Positions 21,828 to 29,832 of a DNA stretch of 34,278 bases are shown in pieces. The DNA comes from Streptosporangiales bacterium (GTDB taxonomy: Bacteria; Actinomycetota; Actinomycetes; Streptosporangiales; Streptosporangiaceae). The notes under the pieces are model-generated. The model searched no databases, had not been told where the DNA came from, and saw only the letters and a list, made by a program, of their open reading frames with translations. How positions within the stretch are numbered: position 1 is the first letter of the stretch; every line of letters starts with the position of its first letter. The stretch spans positions 1 through 34,278 of the forward strand of contig WRBL01000023.1 in assembly GCA_009784565.1 (NCBI GenBank). The letters are read 5' to 3'. A program made the position numbers and the translations under genes.

Positions 21828-24173
21828 CTAAGCCTCCGGCCGCCGCAGTTCGACGTCGTGCCGGTGGGGGTCGCTCCCGGCGACCGTCAGGCGGCTGGCC
21901 GCGGGCGGGTACCCGGTTCCGATGACCGTGTACTCGCCCTCGGCCAGGTTCTCGAACGAGTAGCTCCCGTCGGGGCCGGTCGTCACGACTCCGGCCACGC
22001 GGCCGTCGGGGTTCAGCAGCGTTACCAGCGCGTCCGCGACTGCCGTCCCGGAGCCGGTGCGGGCGGCGCCTCGTACCCGGGCTCCGGGCCGCAGGTCCGC
22101 GTTCAGCACCGTCGGCTGCCCGGCGCCGACGATCGCCGGGAGCGCGACGGGCTGCAGCGACGGCGCGCTCGCGGCGAGGGTGTACTGGCCGGACGCCAGG
22201 CCGTCCAGCGAGTACGAGCCGTCGGCACCGGTGACCGCGGTCCCGACGACGGTGCCCTGCTCGTCCGCCAGCGTCACCGTCACCCCCGCCAGCGGCTCGC
22301 TCGTCCCGGCCGTCCGCACCAGGCCCGACAGCGCCGCCGCGCCCGACAGCAGCAGGTCGGTCTCGGCAGGCCCGTCGTCGACCCGTACCGCCGTCGCGGA
22401 CGGTTCATACGCGGCCGCCATCGCGATCAGCGTGTACGTCCCCCGGGCGGGCGCCGGTACCTCGTATCGCCCGTCCGGCCCGGTCCGGGTGGTACCCGCC
22501 TGCCGGCCCGCCGGGTCGATCAGGGTGACCGTCGCCCCGGGTAGCGCGGCGCCGTTTCCGCGCCGCACGTACCCGGCCGCCGCCGGCCCTCGGCCCGGCA
22601 GGCCGGGTACGCCCGCGGTCCCGTTCGCGGCGGTCACCGGGACGGGCGGGGCGTCCTCCGCTGCCTCGGGGACCGCCGGCTCGGCGGCGGAGGCGACGGG
22701 TCCGGAGGTGGCTCGGCGCAGGCTGGGGATGAACAGCGCCGGGATGACGGCGGCGATCGCCAGGCCGGCCACCCACCAGAAGCTCATGCCGAACGCGCTG
22801 GTGAGCAGGGTGAGAATCCGGTCGCTGTGTCCCATGGCGGCGGCCGCGGACAGGCCTCCGGTGGCCCCGGGGATGCGGTGGCTGATGGCCTGCTGGAGGA
22901 CGACGGCGAGGGCCGCTGTGCCGAACGAGGACCCGACCCGCAGGACCGCGTTGAACGTGGCGGTGGCCGCGGGGATCTCCGGGCGCGGCATGCCCTGGTA
23001 GGCCGAGCCCATCGCGGGCGGCATGATCGCCCCGTGGCCGAGGCCGGCGACGAACATCGCCCCGGCGACCAGGGCCAGGCTGGTGCCGACGGACAGCCGG
23101 GTAAACCCGGCGGCGCCCGCGGCGACGATGACCATGCCGGCGAGCAGGATCCAGCGGGCCGCGACCTTGTCGGTCAGGCGGCCGCTTAGCGTCATGGTGA
23201 GGATGGAGCCGATTCCCATCGGGGCCATGAGCAGCCCCGCGCGCAGCGGGCTTTCGCCCCGCACCACCTGGAAGTAGACGGGCATGACGACCATGAAGCC
23301 GAAGAACCCGCCCGTGTAGATCATGATTGACAGCGAGGACATGCCGAACGCCCGTCGGGCGAAGGCCCGCACGCTGACCAGCGGGTCGACCCGCCTGACC
23401 CGGAGCGCGTACACGGTGAAGGCGAGGACGAGCACGGCCCCGGCGGCGAGCCAGATCCACAGCTGCCGGTTATCGGTTCCGGCCTTGGACAGTCCGTAGA
23501 TCAGGGCGGCGAGGCCGGGGGAGAGCAGGGCGAGGCCGAGCGCGTCGATCTTCGCCGGGACGCGGTCGGTGTCTTTCGGCAGGAAGCGGAAGGCCAGGAA
23601 CAGGGCGAGCACGCAGAACGGGACGTTGACGTAGAACATCCACCGCCAGGACAGGTCGTCGATGATCAGGCCGCCGAGCACGGGCCCGAGCACGGGGCCG
23701 AGCATCGCGGGTACCGCGACGACGGCCATTACCCGGGCCATCCGCTCGGGGCCGGCCTTGCGGGCCAGCATGGTCTGCCCGATCGGCATGATCATGCCGC
23801 CGCCGGCGCCCTGCACGACCCGGAAGATGATCAGGCTGGTCACGTTCCAGGCCACGCCGCACAGGACCGAGCCCGCGATGAAGACCAGCAGCGAGGTGAT
23901 CCAGGCGGCCTTGGAACCGAACCGCTCGACCGCCCAGCCCGTGACCGGGATGGTCATGGCCAGCGCGAGCGTGTAGCCGGTGAGTACCCACTGGATCGTC
24001 GACAGCGACGTGTGGAAGTCGTGCCCCAGGGGCGTGATCGCGACGTTCACGATCGTCGTGTCGAGAATGGTCATGATCGCCCCGGTGACCACGACCAGCG
24101 CAAGTCTGCGAAGTTCCGGGTCGAAGCCCGCCTGCCGGTCCGGTGCCGTTGCTGTGGCCATCGGTGTCCCCAT
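21828..24173 (-). CDS. DHA2-family multidrug efflux transporter fused to three beta-sandwich repeats
   Basis: This 781-residue protein has a 14-helix drug:H+ antiporter domain at about 1-490, with the DHA2 signature LDTTIVNVAI in helix 1 and WVLTGYTLALAMTIPVTGW in helix 2. After an Ala/Pro linker (about 490-530) come three repeats of about 80 residues, each with a G-x-V...L-x-D/N-P-G-R...T-G-x-D-G-x-Y core (TRTGPDGRYEVP, AVTGADGSYSLD, VTTGPDGSYSFE). They are of the carboxypeptidase-regulatory/Cna-B-like fold. With 14 helices both ends lie in the cytosol, so the repeats would be cytoplasmic, unusual for this fold. ATG 24173 is taken; ATG 24161 (MATATAP) with GGGGA upstream is equally good. It is divergent from a TetR gene that probably represses it. 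The substrate is unknown. Confidence 0.87.
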   Translation of the reverse strand: MGTPMATATAPDRQAGFDPELRRLALVVVTGAIMTILDTTIVNVAITPLGHDFHTSLSTIQWVLTGYTLALAMTIPVTGWAVERFGSKAAWITSLLVFIAGSVLCGVAWNVTSLIIFRVVQGAGGGMIMPIGQTMLARKAGPERMARVMAVVAVPAMLGPVLGPVLGGLIIDDLSWRWMFYVNVPFCVLALFLAFRFLPKDTDRVPAKIDALGLALLSPGLAALIYGLSKAGTDNRQLWIWLAAGAVLVLAFTVYALRVRRVDPLVSVRAFARRAFGMSSLSIMIYTGGFFGFMVVMPVYFQVVRGESPLRAGLLMAPMGIGSILTMTLSGRLTDKVAARWILLAGMVIVAAGAAGFTRLSVGTSLALVAGAMFVAGLGHGAIMPPAMGSAYQGMPRPEIPAATATFNAVLRVGSSFGTAALAVVLQQAISHRIPGATGGLSAAAAMGHSDRILTLLTSAFGMSFWWVAGLAIAAVIPALFIPSLRRATSGPVASAAEPAVPEAAEDAPPVPVTAANGTAGVPGLPGRGPAAAGYVRRGNGAALPGATVTLIDPAGRQAGTTRTGPDGRYEVPAPARGTYTLIAMAAAYEPSATAVRVDDGPAETDLLLSGAAALSGLVRTAGTSEPLAGVTVTLADEQGTVVGTAVTGADGSYSLDGLASGQYTLAASAPSLQPVALPAIVGAGQPTVLNADLRPGARVRGAARTGSGTAVADALVTLLNPDGRVAGVVTTGPDGSYSFENLAEGEYTVIGTGYPPAASRLTVAGSDPHRHDVELRRPEA

Positions 24174-24197
24174 ATCCCGTGATGCGGCGTGCTTTCA

Positions 24198-24251
24198 CCG
24201 TACACCGTATCGACATGGCCGTACAGTGTATTTTCGGGCTGTACGGCGTAC
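24198..24251. promoter_or_regulatory. Three phased repeats between the efflux and TetR genes (putative operator)
   Basis: Units CCGTACACCGTAT (24198-24210), CCGTACAGTGTAT (24219-24231) and CTGTACGGCGTAC (24239-24251) follow each other at 21 and 20 bases, two helical turns. TACAC and GTGTA inside the first two also form an inverted pair. This is the expected place for TetR binding to both promoters. Confidence 0.6.
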
Positions 24252-24267
24252 GGCTACCATCAGGGGC

Positions 24268-24957
24268 ATGGCACCGAAGGACAGAGGCGAGGAGTGCGGG
24301 CGAACGCCCGTGTGGGCCCGGGAGAAACAGCAGCGCCGTCCGGCCCTGTCCCGCGACGCCATCCTGGACGAGGCCATGCGGATCGCCGACACCGAGGGAC
24401 TCGGCGCCGTCTCCATCCGCCGGGTGGCCGCAAATCTCGGTGTCCGCCCGATGAGCCTGTACACCTACATCGACCGCAAGGAAGACCTGTTCGACCTCAT
24501 GCGGGACAACGCGTGCCGCGCGATGCTGCTGGGCGGCGCGCTGCCCGGCGGGTGGCGAGAGGCCCTCGGAGCCATCGCGCGCCGGACCCGTCAGGTGATG
24601 CTCCACCATTCCTGGATGGCGGACATCACCGTGTACAACTCATCCGTCGGCCCCAACTCGCTGCGCCATGTCGAGGAGTCCATCCGAGCGGTGGCGGAGC
24701 TGGACGCCGGCCCGCGGGAGACGGTCGAAATCCTGACCGCGGTCGACAAGTTCGTGCTCGGCCACGTCATCTTCGAGCTCGGCAGTCATTCCGGGCTCGC
24801 CGAGCAGTCCTACGTCCGGACCATCCTGGCCAGCGGGGAGTTCCCCGAGCTGGCCCGCCTCGCTGGCGGGGCCGTGTCCGGGGCCGCCGGCGGCGACGAC
24901 TTCGAGCGCCAGCTGGGCTGGCTCCTGGACGGCATCGAAGCCAATTTCACGCGGTAG
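24268..24957 (+). CDS. TetR-family repressor
   Basis: This 229-residue regulator has an N-terminal TetR helix-turn-helix (about 25-70: ILDEAMRIADTEGLGAVSIR, then NLGVRPMSLYTYIDRKEDLFDLM). The C-terminal ligand domain resembles the tetracycline-repressor C-terminal type (HHSWMADITVYNSSVGPNSLRHVE ... GWLLDGIEANFTR). The ATG at 24268 follows CAGGGG. It is divergent from the DHA2 efflux gene with 94 bases between, the standard layout for a repressor controlling its neighbour. Its end overlaps the convergent phnN end by 11 bases. Confidence 0.9.
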   Translation: MAPKDRGEECGRTPVWAREKQQRRPALSRDAILDEAMRIADTEGLGAVSIRRVAANLGVRPMSLYTYIDRKEDLFDLMRDNACRAMLLGGALPGGWREALGAIARRTRQVMLHHSWMADITVYNSSVGPNSLRHVEESIRAVAELDAGPRETVEILTAVDKFVLGHVIFELGSHSGLAEQSYVRTILASGEFPELARLAGGAVSGAAGGDDFERQLGWLLDGIEANFTR

Positions 24958-25585
24958 CCGGTCGGCTGCCGCCGGACAGCCCGGTCAGGCCCTGGATTGC
25001 GCAGAGAGAATCTAACAGAAGGCAGGTGGTCCTCCGGGCGGCGCGGATGGCGGACAGCAGCGCGTCCCCGCCCTGGGTGACCGGCCCGTCGTTGCTGATC
25101 ACGACGTCGGCCTGGTGCCCGGGCGCCGGGTCGGGACGGGAAAGGCGCCGGCCGATCCCCTCGTCGCTCTCGCGTCCCCGGGCCCGCAGCCGCTGCGCCC
25201 GCACCCGCGGGGAGACCGTCACCACGGCGACGATGAGCCGCTGATACCGGCCGGCCAGGTCGCCGAGGACGGCGCGCGACACGTTGGCGACCACGACGCG
25301 GCCGGCCCGGACCTGGGCGTCGGCGTCGGCCGGGATGCCGTAGCGCAGCCCGTGCGCCCGCCAGCTGACGGCGAAGTCGCCGCGGCCCAGGCCCGCGGCG
25401 AACTCCGCCTCGGTGGCCGGCTGATGGTCTTCCCCGGGCCCGGGGGGCCGGGTGATGACCCGCCGGGGGAAGCATGCCTCGTCCGGGCAGCGCTCGCGGG
25501 CGTAGGACAGTACGGAGTCCTTGCCGGCGCCGCTGGCGCCCACGACGGCGAGGAAGGCTCCCGGGCCGAGAGGACTCCCGCTCAC
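24947..25585 (-). CDS. phnN: PhnN: ribose 1,5-bisphosphate phosphokinase
   Basis: This 212-residue kinase of the guanylate-kinase fold converts ribose 1,5-bisphosphate to PRPP, the last step of the C-P lyase pathway. The Walker A loop is VVGASGAGKDSVL; RRVITRPPGPGEDH and FAVSWRAHGLRYGIP follow as in the family. The C-terminus beyond about residue 180 is longer than usual and not conserved. The GTG start at 25585 overlaps the phnM stop by 4 bases. It is the last gene of the minus-strand phn operon and its 3' end overlaps that of the TetR gene by 11 bases, leaving no room for a separate terminator. Confidence 0.9.
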   Translation of the reverse strand: MSGSPLGPGAFLAVVGASGAGKDSVLSYARERCPDEACFPRRVITRPPGPGEDHQPATEAEFAAGLGRGDFAVSWRAHGLRYGIPADADAQVRAGRVVVANVSRAVLGDLAGRYQRLIVAVVTVSPRVRAQRLRARGRESDEGIGRRLSRPDPAPGHQADVVISNDGPVTQGGDALLSAIRAARRTTCLLLDSLCAIQGLTGLSGGSRPATA

Positions 25586-26750
25586 GCGACGCGCTCTCCG
25601 CGCCGGTAGACGGCGCGGACGACGGGGATCCGGTGGCCGTTCGGGCGGGCGCCGTCGGCGGGCAGGTCGTGCGGCTGGACCCGGACCAGGTCCGCGCGAA
25701 GACCCGGCGCGATCGTCTCCCGGTCGCCGAGGCCGACGGCGCGGGCCGGGTTGGCGCTGACCAGTTTCGCGCCGGCGGTGAGCGGCAGGGTGCTGTCGGC
25801 GTTCAGCTGGAAGACGGACTGCAGCGGGCTGGAGGGCACGTAGTCCGAGGACAGGATGGTCAGCAGCCCGAGGCCCAGCAGTTCGGAGGCGGCCACGTTG
25901 CCGGACTGGCTGCCGCCCCGGACGAGGTTGGGCGCGCCCATCACGATCTGCTGGCCGTGGCCGGCCGCGGCGGTGGCGGCGGCCACGGTCGTCGGGAACT
26001 CCGAGATCCCGGCGCCGAGGCCGACGGACTCGGTGACGTGCTCACCGGTGGCGTCGTCGTGAGTGGCGACGGGGAGGCCCCGCTCGGCGGCGAGGCGGCG
26101 ATCCCCTTGCGGTGCGGCCCGGAGTAGCGGGCCGACATCTCGGCCATCGGCGCGACGTAGGCGTCGAACTCGGAGTCCTTCACGGCGCCCTTGCCGACGA
26201 TGTAGCGGCGGTACACCTCGATGTCGGCGTACTGGCGCTGGCCGGGCGTGTGGTCCATCAGGGAGACCAGCCGCACGTGCGGGTCGTCGGCGAAGGAACC
26301 GAACGCGTCGAGGCAGTCCGCAGCGGACACCTCGCAGCGGACGTGGATCGCGTGGTCGGCGCGGAGCAGGCCGGCGTCGGCCGCTTCCCCGACGGCGTCG
26401 GCCAGCTGCCGGGCGCCGCTGGCGGCGTCCGGGCGGTGGGAGCGGGTGCCGATGCGGACCGCGTCCAGGACGGTGGTGGCGCCGCCGGCGGTCAGCTGGG
26501 CGTCGGAGGCGAGGACGGCGGGCAGCGGGTCCCAGCGGACGCCGGGCCGGGGCGTGAAGTGGTGCTCCAGGTGGTCGGTGTGAAGTTCGACCAGGCCGGG
26601 CAGCAGGTAGTCGCCGCCGAGGTCCTCGCCCGCGGCGCCGGCGCCGGGGGAGACGTCGGCGATCAGCCCGTCGCGGATGAGGACGGACCCGGGAAGGACC
26701 TCCTCTTCCAGCACGATCCTTGCGTTGCTCAGGGTGGTCTCGCGGGTCAT
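25582..26750 (-). pseudogene. phnM: phnM copy 2, interrupted by a one-base frameshift
   Basis: The 5' part (26750 to about 26100) encodes the PhnM N-terminus with LPGLVELHTDHLEHHFTPRPG and SLMDHTPGQRQYAD. At about 26089-26101 the frame slips; the next frame continues the family sequence (LAAERGLPVATHDDAT, then GISEFPTTVAAA and MGAPNLVRGGSQSGNVAASE) to a TGA at 25582. The span of 1169 bases is exactly one base short of a whole number of codons, and restoring a G in the GAGG at 26092-26095 repairs it to 389 codons. It sits in the operon between the DUF1045 gene and phnN with 4-base overlaps at both ends. It could be a true pseudogene or an assembly error. The intact phnM at 20585 could stand in for it. 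Confidence 0.88.
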
Positions 26751-27492
26751 CGGGTTCCTTCGCTGACGGGGGTCGGGGGGACGGCGGCGGGGCGCAGCGG
26801 GTACACCGACCGCAGGGCGAACGGGGCGCCGGGCTCGGGCTCGGTGAAGACGGCGAGCGCGTCCACGGGGACGCCGGCGTTCAGCGAGCCGGCGAACCAG
26901 CCGGACAGGACGCGCTCGGTCTCGGGCCGCCGTTCCGGGGGACGGGGTCGGTGAGGGTCAGGTGGAAGCGGAACTCGTTCAGGACGTACGGGTAGCCCCA
27001 GGCGGCCAGGAGTTCCCGCTGGCGTTCCGACAGCCGTTCCGGGTGGCGCCGGGCGGTTTCCGCCGCGGTGGGCGGGGCGCGGAAGGCGTCGAACGCGGTC
27101 ACGGTCTCGGCGGCGAGGGCGCGCAGGCCCGGAGCGTCGTCCCCCGGCACCAGGGCGTAGAATCCCGCCCCCAGGCAGGCCAGGGACAGGCGGGGTATCC
27201 GGGCCGCCGCGCGGCCCGCCGCGAACCGGGCCACCGCGGCGTCGAGTTCGGCGGCCGTGCGTCCGCGGGCGAGCCGGAACGGGGCCTTGAGCGTGGCGTG
27301 GAAGCCGTATCGGCGGGCGTCCGCGGTGATGGCGTCGACCCGAGCGCGGTCCCAGCCGTCCGGGACGCCCGGGGCGACCGGGGCTCCGCTGACGGCGCGG
27401 CCGAGCCACCGCTCAGCCCGCTCCCGCAGGGCGATGGCGGCGGGGTCGGCCGTTCCGGTGCCGGGTGCGGCGTAGATGGCGTAGCGGGTCAT
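26747..27492 (-). pseudogene. DUF1045 phosphonate-operon protein (2H phosphoesterase-like), one-base frameshift
   Basis: This gene encodes a protein of the DUF1045 family known from phosphonate operons. Two H-x-T motifs, RYGFHATLKAPF and FRFHLTLTDPV, mark the 2H phosphoesterase fold, whose members open cyclic phosphodiesters. The frame breaks just after the second motif in a run of five G (26937-26941, plus strand). The next frame carries on with RRPETERVLSGWFAGSLNAG to a TGA overlapping the phnM start. The length of 746 bases is one base short of a multiple of three. Since both motifs lie before the break, even the truncated product keeps the likely active site. No phnP is present in the window, so this protein is the candidate to hydrolyse 5-phosphoribosyl 1,2-cyclic phosphate; that is inference. 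Confidence 0.85.
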
Positions 27493-28194
27493 CTACGCCG
27501 CCGCGGCGAACGCCTCGACGTCTACGACGCGGTCGGCGACGGCCTTCCGGACTTCGGTGTCGTGGAAGATGCCGAGCAGCGCGGTGCCCTCCGCCCGCTT
27601 GGCCCGGATCAGCTCGATGACGACGTCGCGGTTGCGGTCGTCGAGGGAGGCGGTGGGCTCATCGAGCAGCAGCAGCGGCAGCGGCACCGCGAATCCGCGG
27701 GCGATGTTGACCCGCTGCTGCTCGCCGCCGGAGAAGGTGGCGGGCGGCAGGCCCCACAGCCGTTCCGGGATGGACAGCCGGGTGAGCAGGTCCGCGGCGC
27801 GGTCCCGGGCCTCGTCGGCCGGGACGCCGCGGCCGGTCAGCGGCTCGGCGACGATCTGCAGCGCGCCGACACGGGGCACGCAGCGCAGGAACTGGCTGAC
27901 GTAGCCCATGACGTCCCGGCGGGCCGCGAGGATGTCGCGGGGACCGGCGCTGGCGATGTCGACGGCTCCGTCCGGGCCGCGCAGCGCGATGGACCCGCGG
28001 TCGACGGCGTAGTTGCCGTAGACCATCTTCAGGATGGAGCTCTTGCCCGCCCCGGAGGAGCCTCCCAGGGCGACGCACTCGCCGGGCCTCACCTCGAAGG
28101 CGAGCCCGCGCAGGACTGGGAGGCGCTGCCCGCCCTGCAGGTGCATGGTGAAGGTCTTGTCGATGTCGCGGACGCGCAGGATCGGTGTGGTCAC
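27493..28194 (-). CDS. phnL: PhnL: C-P lyase complex ABC-type ATPase
   Basis: This 233-residue soluble ABC ATPase is encoded in all C-P lyase operons and is needed with PhnG-PhnI for forming the ribose 1-phosphonate triphosphate. It shows Walker A GGSSGAGKSS, the Q-loop in GYVSQFLRCVPRVGALQIVAEP (typical of PhnL), signature FSGGEQQRVNIARG and Walker B LLLLDEPTASLDD. The GTG at 28194 is the chosen start. The stop lies directly against the ATG of the DUF1045 gene, and 7 bases separate it from phnK. Length is normal. Confidence 0.95.
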   Translation of the reverse strand: MTTPILRVRDIDKTFTMHLQGGQRLPVLRGLAFEVRPGECVALGGSSGAGKSSILKMVYGNYAVDRGSIALRGPDGAVDIASAGPRDILAARRDVMGYVSQFLRCVPRVGALQIVAEPLTGRGVPADEARDRAADLLTRLSIPERLWGLPPATFSGGEQQRVNIARGFAVPLPLLLLDEPTASLDDRNRDVVIELIRAKRAEGTALLGIFHDTEVRKAVADRVVDVEAFAAAA

Positions 28195-28201
28195 GGCGGG
28201 G

Positions 28202-28981
28202 TCAACCTTGCAGGATCGAGGAGACGAGGAGCTGGGTGTAGGGGCCCTGCGGGTCGTCGAGGACCCGGTCGGTCAGGCCGGACTCCACCACGTTGCCGTC
28301 CTTCATGACCAGGGTGCGGTGGGAGATGAGCCGCGCCACGGCGAGGTCGTGGGTCACGATGATGACGGCGAGGCCGAGATCGGCGACCAGCGAGCGGACG
28401 AGGTCCAGCAGCCGGGCCTGGACGGAGACGTCCAGGCCGCTGGTCGGCTCGTCCATGAAGACCAGGCGCGGCGACACGACCAGGTTGCGGGCGATCTGCA
28501 GCCGCTGCCGCATGCCGCCGGAGAAGGTGACGGGCGGGTCGTCGATGCGGTCGGCGGGAATCTCGACCCGTTCCAGCCACTGGGCGGCCGTGGCCCGGAT
28601 GTTCCCGTAGTGCCGCCAGCCGGTCGCCATCAGCGGCTCCCCGACGTTGCCGCCGGCGCTGACGTGCATGCGGAGCCCGTCGGCCGCGTCCTGGTGCACG
28701 AAACCCCACTCGCTGCGCCACAGTGCGCGCACCTCGCTCTCGCGCAGTTTCGCCAGGTCCAGGATCTCGCCGCCCGCGGCGCTGTAGCGGATCGTTCCCT
28801 CGGTGAGGGACAGCCGCTGGGACAGCGTGCCCAGCAGCGTGGACTTCCCGGAGCCGGATTCGCCGACGACGGCGAGCACTTCCCCGGGCCACAGGTCCAG
28901 GTCGATGTCGCGGCAGCCCCAGCGGGCGCCGTAGCGGTGGCCCGCGCCCCGGACCTCGAGCAGCGGCAGGTCGGCGGTCAC
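28202..28981 (-). CDS. phnK: PhnK: C-P lyase complex ABC-type ATPase
   Basis: This 259-residue ABC ATPase binds the C-P lyase core complex through PhnJ. Walker A is GESGSGKSTLLGTLSQRL, the PhnK-type Q-loop reads WGFVHQDAADGLRMHVSAGGNVGEPLM, the signature is FSGGMRQRLQIARN and Walker B is LVFMDEPTSGLDVSVQ. The frame is open to 29110, but the family sequence begins at the GTG at 28981 (VTADLPLLEVRG), which overlaps the phnJ stop by 4 bases. Length is normal. Confidence 0.95.
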   Translation of the reverse strand: MTADLPLLEVRGAGHRYGARWGCRDIDLDLWPGEVLAVVGESGSGKSTLLGTLSQRLSLTEGTIRYSAAGGEILDLAKLRESEVRALWRSEWGFVHQDAADGLRMHVSAGGNVGEPLMATGWRHYGNIRATAAQWLERVEIPADRIDDPPVTFSGGMRQRLQIARNLVVSPRLVFMDEPTSGLDVSVQARLLDLVRSLVADLGLAVIIVTHDLAVARLISHRTLVMKDGNVVESGLTDRVLDDPQGPYTQLLVSSILQG

Positions 28982-29832
28982 CGGGTCACCTCCGCCTGGC
29001 CGGCGGCGTGCTCGCAGTGGTCGGTGTCGGAGCAGACGAACATCGAGCCCCCCTTGTCGTCGGTGATGACCTCGTCGAGGTAGACGCCGGTCGATCCGCA
29101 GATCGCGCACGGGTCATCGAACGTCTGCGGCTCGAAGGGGTAGTCCTCGAACCCCAGGCTCTCGACGTCGGTGTAGGGCGGGATGGCGTAGATGCGCTTC
29201 TCGCGGCCCGCGCCGAACAGCTGCAGAGCGGGGCTCTGGTGCATCTTCGGGTTGTCGAAGCTGGGGATGGGCGACGGGGACATCAGGTACCGGCCGGCGA
29301 CCATCACGGGGTAGGAGTAGGTCTGGGCGATGTGCCCGTAGCGGGCGATGTCCTCGTACAGCTTCACGTACATCAGCCCGTAGTCGGCGAGAGCGTGCAG
29401 GCGCCGGGTCTCGGTCTCGCGCGGTTCGAGGAACCGCAGCGGCTCGGGCATCGGCACCTGGTAGACGATTGTCTGGCCCTCGGTCAGCGGCGTCTCGGGG
29501 ATGCGGTGCCGGGTCTGGATGACGGTCGCCTCGGACGTGCGGGTGGTGGTGCTCGCGTGAGCGACGGCGGCGAAGAACTGGCGGATGGAGACCGCGTTGG
29601 TGGTGTCGTCGGCGCCCTGGTCGATGACCTTCAGCGTGTCGCCGGTGCCGATGATCGCGGCGGTGACCTGGACGCCGCCCGTTCCCCAGCCGCGCGGCAT
29701 GGGCACCTCGCGGGACGCGAACGGCACCTGGAAACCGGGGATCGCGACGGCCTTGAGCAGCGCGCGGCGCAGCATCCGCTTGGTCTGCTCGTCCAGGTAG
29801 GCGATGTTGTAGCCGGTGAGATCGGTACTCAT
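28978..29832 (-). CDS. phnJ: PhnJ: carbon-phosphorus lyase, radical SAM subunit
   Basis: This 284-residue enzyme breaks the C-P bond of ribose 1-phosphonate 5-phosphate by a radical SAM mechanism, releasing a hydrocarbon and the cyclic ribose phosphate. The unusual cluster motif of PhnJ is complete: C242-x2-C245-x21-C267-x5-C273, the same spacing as in E. coli PhnJ. The N-terminal GYNIAYLDEQTKRMLRRALLKA and the VPFASREVPMPRGWGTGG segment are strongly conserved. The ATG at 29832 overlaps the phnI stop (ATGA). Nothing suggests damage, so the core activity should be intact. Confidence 0.97.
   Translation of the reverse strand: MSTDLTGYNIAYLDEQTKRMLRRALLKAVAIPGFQVPFASREVPMPRGWGTGGVQVTAAIIGTGDTLKVIDQGADDTTNAVSIRQFFAAVAHASTTTRTSEATVIQTRHRIPETPLTEGQTIVYQVPMPEPLRFLEPRETETRRLHALADYGLMYVKLYEDIARYGHIAQTYSYPVMVAGRYLMSPSPIPSFDNPKMHQSPALQLFGAGREKRIYAIPPYTDVESLGFEDYPFEPQTFDDPCAICGSTGVYLDEVITDDKGGSMFVCSDTDHCEHAAGQAEVTR

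Noticed and set aside
21828..24957. Efflux/TetR pair as a mobile insertion splitting one phn operon
   Set aside because: No terminal repeats, integrase, transposase or target duplication are visible at its borders; the insertion idea remains only a guess from gene order.
26937..26941. Programmed frameshifting to explain the broken DUF1045 frame
   Set aside because: The neighbouring phnM has a second one-base gap at a site that is not a slippery heptamer, so two plain indels or assembly errors are simpler.
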